Assembly: GCA_934086145.1 (NCBI GenBank)
Contig: CAKOHV010000021.1
Location: 1 to 36,366 of the forward strand
DNA length: 36,366 bases
Direction: 5' to 3'
Source: an uncultured Bacilli bacterium
Lineage (GTDB): Bacteria > Bacillota_I > Bacilli_A > RF39 > UBA660
The number at the start of each line of letters is the position of its first letter. The first letter of the stretch is position 1. Below the pieces are notes generated by a model that saw only the letters and a program-made list of their open reading frames with translations, ran no database searches and was not told the origin of the DNA. Positions 30,941 through 36,366 of the stretch are shown here, in pieces. The position numbers were made by a program, and so were the translations under genes.

Positions 30941-32414
30941 CTTTCATTGTTGGGAATAATAGAACATCTCTAATAGATTCTTGTTCTAAGAATAACATAC
31001 AAAGTCTATCGATTCCATAACCAATTCCACCAGCTGGTGGCATACCATACTCTAAAGCTTCAATGAAATCCATATCAATGTCATTAGCCTCATCATTACC
31101 AAGATCTTTTTCTTTTAATTGTTCTTCAAATCTTTCTAATTGGTCAACTGGATCATTTAACTCTGTATATGCATTAGCAAATTCTTTTCCTGCAATAAAC
31201 AATTCAAAACGATCAACAAATCTTGGATCTTCAGGATTTTTCTTCGTAAGTGGCGAAATTTCAACTGGATGTCCATATAAGAATGTTGGTTGTATTAATG
31301 TTTCTTCAACATATTTTTCAAAGAATAAATTTATAATATGACCAACTGTTTTTTCATGTTCTTGGACTTCAATACCATGTTCTGATGCTAATTGTAAAGC
31401 TTTTTCAACACTCATTTCCTCTTTAAAATCAATGCCTGTTTTTTCCTTAATAGCATCAACCATACTAATTCTCTTCCATGGGCCTTCTAGATTAATTTCA
31501 TAACCACCAAAATTATAGTCCATTTTACCAATTACATCGCGGGCAATTGTTTGATACATATTCTCTGTAAGATTCATCATACCTTCTAAATCACTATAAG
31601 CTAAATAAGCTTCCATTAAGGTAAATTCTGGATTATGTTTAGGATCCATTCCTTCATTTCTAAAAACACGACCAATTTCATAAACAGCTTCCATTCCACC
31701 TACTAACAATCTCTTTAAAGGTAACTCTAGAGCAATTCTTAAATACATATCTAAATCTTGAGTATTATGATGTGTAACAAAAGGTCTTGCTGATGCTCCT
31801 GTTAGTAAAGTTGATAAAATAGGTGTTTCAACTTCTGTAAATCCTTGATTATCCATAAAATTTTGAATACATCTAATAATTTTAGGTCTTAAGAAAGCAA
31901 CTTTTCTTGAATCGTCATTAACAATCAAATCAACATAACGTCTTCTATATCTTTCTTCAATATCTGTTAAACCATGGAATTTCTCTGGAAGTGGTCTTAA
32001 GGCTTTAACTAAATGGGTATATTCAAGACATTTTATAGTTATTTCCCCAGTCTTAGTTTTCATAATTTTTCCACGAACTCCAACGATATCACCTAAATCC
32101 GCAGTTTTAAACAAATTATAACTATCTTCCCCAACATCGTTTATTGAAATATAAATTTGAATATTACCTGTTTTATCTTTAATACTAAAGAATGATGCTT
32201 TTCCCATTTTTCTTATAAACATGATTCTACCAGCAACGGTTGCTTCATCTGTCATGTTCTCAAATTCATCATGAGGTATGTCTGCATATTTTTCTTTTAT
32301 TTCGCTTGCCAAAGCAGTTCTTTCAAATTTATGACCAAAAGGATCTAAACCCAAATCTTTAATTTCTTGAGCTTTTTCTCTTCTTACTAATTCTTGTTCT
32401 GTAAATTCTCTCAT
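30930..32414 (-). CDS. lysS: lysyl-tRNA synthetase (class II)
   Basis: Charges tRNA-Lys. At 494 aa it has the usual length: an OB-fold anticodon-binding domain in the N-terminal third (EATVAGRIMFIRKMGKASFF), then the class II catalytic core with motif 2 (GRVFRNEGMDPKHNPEFT) and motif 3 (GGIGYGIDRLCMLFLE). ERRRRRY-like region is here EERYRRRYVDLI. GGAGTG precedes the ATG. Single gene with its own promoter (32440-32467) and terminator. Confidence 0.97.
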   Translation of the reverse strand: MREFTEQELVRREKAQEIKDLGLDPFGHKFERTALASEIKEKYADIPHDEFENMTDEATVAGRIMFIRKMGKASFFSIKDKTGNIQIYISINDVGEDSYNLFKTADLGDIVGVRGKIMKTKTGEITIKCLEYTHLVKALRPLPEKFHGLTDIEERYRRRYVDLIVNDDSRKVAFLRPKIIRCIQNFMDNQGFTEVETPILSTLLTGASARPFVTHHNTQDLDMYLRIALELPLKRLLVGGMEAVYEIGRVFRNEGMDPKHNPEFTLMEAYLAYSDLEGMMNLTENMYQTIARDVIGKMDYNFGGYEINLEGPWKRISMVDAIKEKTGIDFKEEMSVEKALQLASEHGIEVQEHEKTVGHIINLFFEKYVEETLIQPTFLYGHPVEISPLTKKNPEDPRFVDRFELFIAGKEFANAYTELNDPVDQLERFEEQLKEKDLGNDEANDIDMDFIEALEYGMPPAGGIGYGIDRLCMLFLEQESIRDVLLFPTMKERS

Positions 32415-32439
32415 ATTTTCACTCCTTTTTTCTTAATTA

Positions 32440-32467
32440 AGTATACCATTAATACCGGAAAAATCAA
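32440..32467 (-). promoter_or_regulatory. lysS promoter
   Basis: TTGATT (32462-32467), 16-nt spacer, TATACT (32440-32445). No T-box leader is present; the distance to the start is too short for one. Confidence 0.72.
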
Positions 32468-32471
32468 TTTA

Positions 32472-33422
32472 TTATTCTTCTTTCAATATTAACGTCATTC
32501 TTCTATTTCCTTCTTTTTCATGTTCAACTATTGCTATTTGAGTAGCTATTTCTTTTATATCGTTTACCAATGTATCCTGACCATTATAATCTCTAATTAC
32601 AAAATCAGGTATTTCAGTTAAGAAATTTTCACTACTTAAATATTGTTTAACTTCTTCTTCACGATACATCTCCCCAATAGGAAAGAACGTGTAAGCCTTA
32701 TCTGGAGGTAACAACAATTTTATTGTACAGTAGCGCTTAACTTTATCTTCTTTTAATAATGAATAGGAATTATTTTGTAAGAAATTAACTAAACCATATT
32801 CACGCAACGCTATAACATCATAATCAGGATCCCCATTATAAACAGTAATTTTATGAAGATACTTTGAATCTTTACGTATCAATCCATAGCCATTAGGTCC
32901 CTTTTCAACATACTTACTATCAATAAAAACCGCCTGTGGCTCGTGCAAATTAAAAGAATAAATTTGTGGCTGGCCATTATTAGAATTTATTCGATACATA
33001 TGAGGATAGTGCATTTCACAACGTTTATCTGTAGCTACTCTATACTGATTAAAAACAAAGCATCCATCATATCCTTCTAAATCTTTTCCTTCATATTTAT
33101 CATATACCAAATTCATTTCAATTCCTTTATCAAGATCTGTATAAATGGTCATATCATTATGACTATAAGAAATAATATAATTATCTTTTAAAATTCTATC
33201 TATTGAATTATCTTCATTTAAAGTAAACTCAACAGCTTCCAATTTTTCCTTATTTACAACGAAAATACAATAAAGATCATCTTTAATTACAAAGCCACTA
33301 TTATCACCATCTACAGCATACAGCTTAACTGGATGATCGTATCCAAAAGCCTCCTGTATAAAACGCAAAATAGTAGGAAATTTTTCTAATGTTTCCACTC
33401 CTATATCAATTATTTGTGCCAT
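32472..33422 (-). CDS. protein of unknown function, tandem paralogue 2 (316 aa)
   Basis: Not recognised. Mostly beta-rich in the first 200 residues, with short repeated beta-strand patterns (LYCIFVVN, YIISYSHNDMTIYTD, YGLIRKD), and an alpha/beta C-terminal part. It is a clear paralogue of the next gene upstream: REYGLVNFLQNNSYSLLKED with KVKRY matches KDYGLNNFFKKTTCSLNRGN with EIKRY, and FPIGEMYREEEVKQYL matches YPFSRQYTALEMKQLI. No signal peptide or transmembrane segment. The start has AGGAGGTAATAAT; that Shine-Dalgarno site is formed by the final Arg-Arg codons plus stop of the upstream paralogue, so translation is coupled. Confidence 0.78.
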   Translation of the reverse strand: MAQIIDIGVETLEKFPTILRFIQEAFGYDHPVKLYAVDGDNSGFVIKDDLYCIFVVNKEKLEAVEFTLNEDNSIDRILKDNYIISYSHNDMTIYTDLDKGIEMNLVYDKYEGKDLEGYDGCFVFNQYRVATDKRCEMHYPHMYRINSNNGQPQIYSFNLHEPQAVFIDSKYVEKGPNGYGLIRKDSKYLHKITVYNGDPDYDVIALREYGLVNFLQNNSYSLLKEDKVKRYCTIKLLLPPDKAYTFFPIGEMYREEEVKQYLSSENFLTEIPDFVIRDYNGQDTLVNDIKEIATQIAIVEHEKEGNRRMTLILKEE

Positions 33423-33426
33423 ATTA

Positions 33427-34308
33427 TTACCTCCTGTTTTTCAAATTCAATGTCACACTATCTTCTAATTTTTTCAATTTTTCAACTATTTCTTTTAATT
33501 TTTCACACTCTTTATAATCGTTATTACAAATTCTTACTAAATAATCAGGAACACTTGCGTTGAAACCTTTATTTTCAATCAACTGCTTCATTTCTAAAGC
33601 AGTATACTGTCTACTAAAAGGATACAAAATAATTGACTGCCCATTCTTAAATTGGCCTTTTACCTTAAAATAACGTTTTATTTCATTTCCACGATTTAAA
33701 GAACAAGTTGTCTTCTTAAAGAAGTTATTCAACCCATAATCTTTGATATTCATTATATCATACGCTAACAAGCCTTGTTCAGCCTTCACCAAAACATACT
33801 TCTGTAAATTATTATTTTTTAAGAAAGCTATAGAGCATGGTTCAGAAATTGAATAAGGATATAAACGATTATAGTCTCCTCTATCATTCCATTCATATGC
33901 TATAACTAATTCTTCTCCCGAGATCGAATTTATTTGCACATATATAATATTAGAATCAAACTCTGTTTTCTTTTTAGTTTCCTTTTTACAAAAATCTATT
34001 GTCTCATAAACTACTGAATTATTACGCCAAGTCATTAATTGACCATTCTTTAAAGAAATATTATATCCATCTAAGGCAGCATAATCTAAATTATAGTTTT
34101 CATCTAAAACAAAAACATTATATTTTAAAGTACCATTATTATAAAAAAACACTATGCCATACAAACCATCACAATAAACAATATGTTTTTCACCTGCATA
34201 AAAATACTTATAAAACTTTCCACCAATCGTTCCAAAATTATTCTTTATAATATTTAAATATAACTCACAATTTTTAATTTCTTTTACGGAACATTCTTCT
34301 AGTTCCAT
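33427..34308 (-). CDS. protein of unknown function, tandem paralogue 1 (293 aa)
   Basis: Not recognised; soluble, beta-rich, Tyr- and Asn-rich. Same layout as the downstream 316-aa gene, with the matching C-terminal blocks DYGLNNFF, YPFSRQYTALEMKQLI and ASVPDYLVRI (the paralogue has TEIPDFVIRD). The start is chosen at ATG 34306-34308, as GGTGA lies 5 nt upstream; an ATG two codons earlier is possible. The protein ends NRR-stop, where the AGGAGG codons serve the next gene as a ribosome binding site. The pair has its own promoter and is followed by lysS without a clear terminator. Confidence 0.78.
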   Translation of the reverse strand: MELEECSVKEIKNCELYLNIIKNNFGTIGGKFYKYFYAGEKHIVYCDGLYGIVFFYNNGTLKYNVFVLDENYNLDYAALDGYNISLKNGQLMTWRNNSVVYETIDFCKKETKKKTEFDSNIIYVQINSISGEELVIAYEWNDRGDYNRLYPYSISEPCSIAFLKNNNLQKYVLVKAEQGLLAYDIMNIKDYGLNNFFKKTTCSLNRGNEIKRYFKVKGQFKNGQSIILYPFSRQYTALEMKQLIENKGFNASVPDYLVRICNNDYKECEKLKEIVEKLKKLEDSVTLNLKNRR

Positions 34309-34331
34309 TCTCATCACCAACTTTAGAGAAT

Positions 34332-34360
34332 ATTATATATGCATAAAAAAAATAAAACAA
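34332..34360 (-). promoter_or_regulatory. promoter of the tandem paralogue pair
   Basis: TTGTTT (34355-34360), 17-nt spacer, TATAAT (34332-34337), just past the T-tract of the typA terminator. Confidence 0.75.
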
Positions 34361-34361
34361 C

Positions 34362-34402
34362 AAAAAAATAGTTATTAACTATCTAGTTATTAACTATTTT
34401 TT
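34362..34402 (-). terminator. typA terminator containing two 13-nt palindromes
   Basis: Long inverted repeat AAAAAATAGTTATTAACTA / TAGTTATTAACTATTTTTT with a 2-nt centre. Each arm also is a palindrome by itself (TAGTTATTAACTA at 34369-34381 and 34384-34396). T-run follows on the minus strand; the typA stop lies in the first-transcribed arm. Confidence 0.78.
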
Positions 34403-36207
34403 CTATTTTGTCTAAATCTTTCATCTGGATCTAGAATTTTCTTTCTTAATCTTATAGCGCTAGGTGTTACTTCAACATATTCATCATCTTGAATAAATTC
34501 TAATGCTTCTTCTAAGCTAAATGTTTTTGGTCTAATCAAAGCTATTGCTTCATCAGAACCTGAAGCGCGGGTATTAGTTAATTGTTTGTTTTTACATGGA
34601 TTAACATTTAAGTCATTATCTCTATTATGAATACCAACAATCATTCCTACATAAACTTCTTCAGCAGGTCCGACAATTAAAGTACCTCTATCTTGTAAAT
34701 TAAATAGTGAGAATCCTAATGTTTTACCATTTTCCATTGAAACTAATACACCATTCTTACGTCCACTTATTTCTCCTACATAAGGTTTATATCCTTCAAA
34801 TGAACGAACCATTACACCTTCACCCTTAGTATTAGTAATGAAAGCACTTCTGTATCCAATTAATCCTCTTGTTGGTGCACTAAATTCCAAATGAACATAG
34901 TCATTTTCATCATTATTAACAACTTCTAACATTGCTTTACGTTCTTGTAAATCGTTGATAATTGTTCCAGAATAAGTTGATGGGCAATTAACAATAACCT
35001 TTTCAAATGGTTCACATTTCTTACCATCAATTTCTTTGTATAAAACCTCTGGTTTAGAAACGCTTAATTCATAACCTTCTCTTCGCATATTTTCAAGTAA
35101 TATTGATAAATGCAATTCCCCACGACCAGAAACTTTATATCCATCACTATCTGGTAATTCTACAACTTCTAATCCTACGTTAGTTTCCAATTCTTTTTCT
35201 AATCTTTCTTTAATATGACGATTAGTTAAGAATTTACTTGCTTTATCTTTTCCAGCAAATGGACTAGAATTTACTAAGAAATCCATACTTAACGTTGGTT
35301 TTTCAATAACAATAGGGTCCATTGGTTCAATATGATCTTTATCACAAATAGTATCACCAATTGAGATATCTGGACAACCAGCAAATGTTACAATATCACC
35401 ATAATAAGCAATGTCTTTTTCTACTCTTTTAATTCCTTCTTCAACATACAACTTAGATATTCTAAATGAAGAAGTTGAGCCATCATTTCTTGATAAAGCC
35501 ACAGTTTGACCATTTTTTATACAACCTTTTGTTACACGACCAATTCCTAAACGACCAATAAATGAATCATAATCCAAAGAACTTACTTGTAATTGTAAAT
35601 AATCTTTTTCACTACCTTCATAAGGTTTACATTGTTTTAAAACAGTTTGTAATAGAGGTTCAATGCTAGTACCTTTTTCATCTAAAGACAATTGTGCAAT
35701 TCCTTCTCTAGCAATTCCATAAACAATAGGGAAATCTAGCTGTTCATCTGTGGCATTAAGTTCCATAAACAAATCAAAAGTCATATCAACAACTTCTTGT
35801 GGACGAGCATCTTTTTTATCAATTTTATTAATAAACAAAATTGGTCTTAAATTTTGCTCTAATGCCTTTTTTAATACAAATCTTGTTTGAGGCATAGGTC
35901 CCTCAGAAGCATCAACAAGCAACACAACAGTATCAACAGTTTTCATAATACGTTCTACTTCTGATGAGAAATCAGCATGGCCCGGTGTATCAACAATATT
36001 TATTTTATAATCCTTATATCTAATTGCACAGTTTTTTGAATAAATAGTAATTCCACGTTCTCTTTCAATGTCGTTACTATCCATTACACAATCAACAACT
36101 TCTTCATTAGCTCTAAACACACCATTTTGTGATAAAAGAGCATCTACTAAAGTACTCTTTCCAGCATCAACGTGTGCCACAACAGCTATATTAATTATTT
36201 TATCCAT
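34390..36207 (-). CDS. typA: translational GTPase TypA/BipA
   Basis: Ribosome-associated GTPase of the EF-G family involved in 50S assembly and stress or cold growth. G1 is AHVDAGKS (residues 11-18), G2 has RGITI, G3 DTPGHADF, G4 NKID. Domains II, III and V follow, with the BipA-specific C-terminal domain near PTRGLIGYRSAF and ending in a basic tail. The 605-aa length is typical. I chose ATG at 36205-36207 because GGGGAAG lies 5 nt upstream; a start 22 codons earlier is in promoter sequence. Single gene with its own terminator. Confidence 0.97.
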   Translation of the reverse strand: MDKIINIAVVAHVDAGKSTLVDALLSQNGVFRANEEVVDCVMDSNDIERERGITIYSKNCAIRYKDYKINIVDTPGHADFSSEVERIMKTVDTVVLLVDASEGPMPQTRFVLKKALEQNLRPILFINKIDKKDARPQEVVDMTFDLFMELNATDEQLDFPIVYGIAREGIAQLSLDEKGTSIEPLLQTVLKQCKPYEGSEKDYLQLQVSSLDYDSFIGRLGIGRVTKGCIKNGQTVALSRNDGSTSSFRISKLYVEEGIKRVEKDIAYYGDIVTFAGCPDISIGDTICDKDHIEPMDPIVIEKPTLSMDFLVNSSPFAGKDKASKFLTNRHIKERLEKELETNVGLEVVELPDSDGYKVSGRGELHLSILLENMRREGYELSVSKPEVLYKEIDGKKCEPFEKVIVNCPSTYSGTIINDLQERKAMLEVVNNDENDYVHLEFSAPTRGLIGYRSAFITNTKGEGVMVRSFEGYKPYVGEISGRKNGVLVSMENGKTLGFSLFNLQDRGTLIVGPAEEVYVGMIVGIHNRDNDLNVNPCKNKQLTNTRASGSDEAIALIRPKTFSLEEALEFIQDDEYVEVTPSAIRLRKKILDPDERFRQNRKNS

Positions 36208-36244
36208 ATAACTTCCCCACTTCTTTACATAAAATTCAACAACA

Positions 36245-36273
36245 ACAATAACATATTTTTGAAAATTATACAA
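36245..36273 (-). promoter_or_regulatory. possible typA promoter
   Basis: TTGTAT (36268-36273), 17-nt spacer, TATTGT (36245-36250). A TATAAT overlapping its -35 (on the minus strand near 36266-36271) is an alternative -10 with a poor -35. The remaining bases to 36366 hold no gene. Confidence 0.5.
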
Positions 36274-36366
36274 GAATAAATTCTAAATCATATGGCAATC
36301 GCATAAAAAAAATCAATAAGTTTTGATAAAGACTAAAAATCATATATAATTATATTAATGGTTAGA

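Noticed and set aside
32415..32471. T-box riboswitch before lysS
   Set aside because: Only 57 nt separate it from the upstream gene, far too short for a T-box, and a plain promoter fits there.
1..36366. tRNA or rRNA genes, CRISPR arrays, insertion sequences, prophage genes
   Set aside because: No cloverleaf-like GC-rich islands, no spaced direct repeats, no transposase, integrase or phage structural gene were seen. Only the 182-aa protein has a phage-like domain.

Overview
The window is very AT-rich bacterial chromosome, and every supported gene lies on the minus strand, so transcription runs from high to low coordinates. TGA acts as a stop codon, so this is not the Mycoplasma code. Shine-Dalgarno sites are strong (AGGAGG), and promoters often carry an extended -10 (TGnTATAAT). 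Gene order follows the Bacillus block mrnC-rlmB-sigH-secE-nusG-rplK-rplA-rplJ-rplL. I infer a low-GC Firmicute of the Bacilli/Erysipelotrichia kind, probably a host-associated uncultured lineage; the exact taxon cannot be fixed from sequence alone.

Layout in transcription order: typA (GTPase) at the right edge; two tandem paralogues of unknown function; lysS; a YfcC-like 12-TM transporter; a free-standing ClpC N-domain-like protein; cysS and a YugP-type zinc peptidase; two unknown proteins (494 and 304 aa); a VanZ-like membrane protein; a 700-bp gene-poor stretch holding a decayed copy of the uvrB start; uvrB; a 451-aa protein with a kinase-like glycine loop; a CBS/DRTGG manganese pyrophosphatase; an SDR oxidoreductase with a 228-aa unknown; an operon of a radical SAM/SPASM protein, a 182-aa unknown, uvrA and a 126-aa unknown; lgt-trxB; mrnC-rlmB-sigH; secE-nusG; a 981-aa repeat protein; rplK-rplA; rplJ-rplL; and two small membrane-anchored paralogues at the left edge.

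The translation/transcription block is the functional core. NusG and SecE are made from one transcript. L11-L1 has an RNA leader that copies the L1 site of 23S rRNA. L10-L12 has a classical L10 leader with attenuator and a perfect consensus promoter inside the end of rplA. Two linkages are altered: a 981-aa protein with its own strong promoter is inserted between nusG and rplK, and rpoBC does not follow rplL.

The most unusual content is the 981-aa protein, built from repeated helicase-associated-like and XRE-HTH-like modules; charged low-complexity extensions on L11 and SecE; an orphan Clp N-domain; a kinase-like N-lobe protein; a thioredoxin reductase with an altered NADPH motif; and an SPASM radical SAM protein co-transcribed with uvrA. 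Intergenic space is highly compressed: terminator stems include the stop codon, and their T-tracts run into the -35 box of the next promoter.
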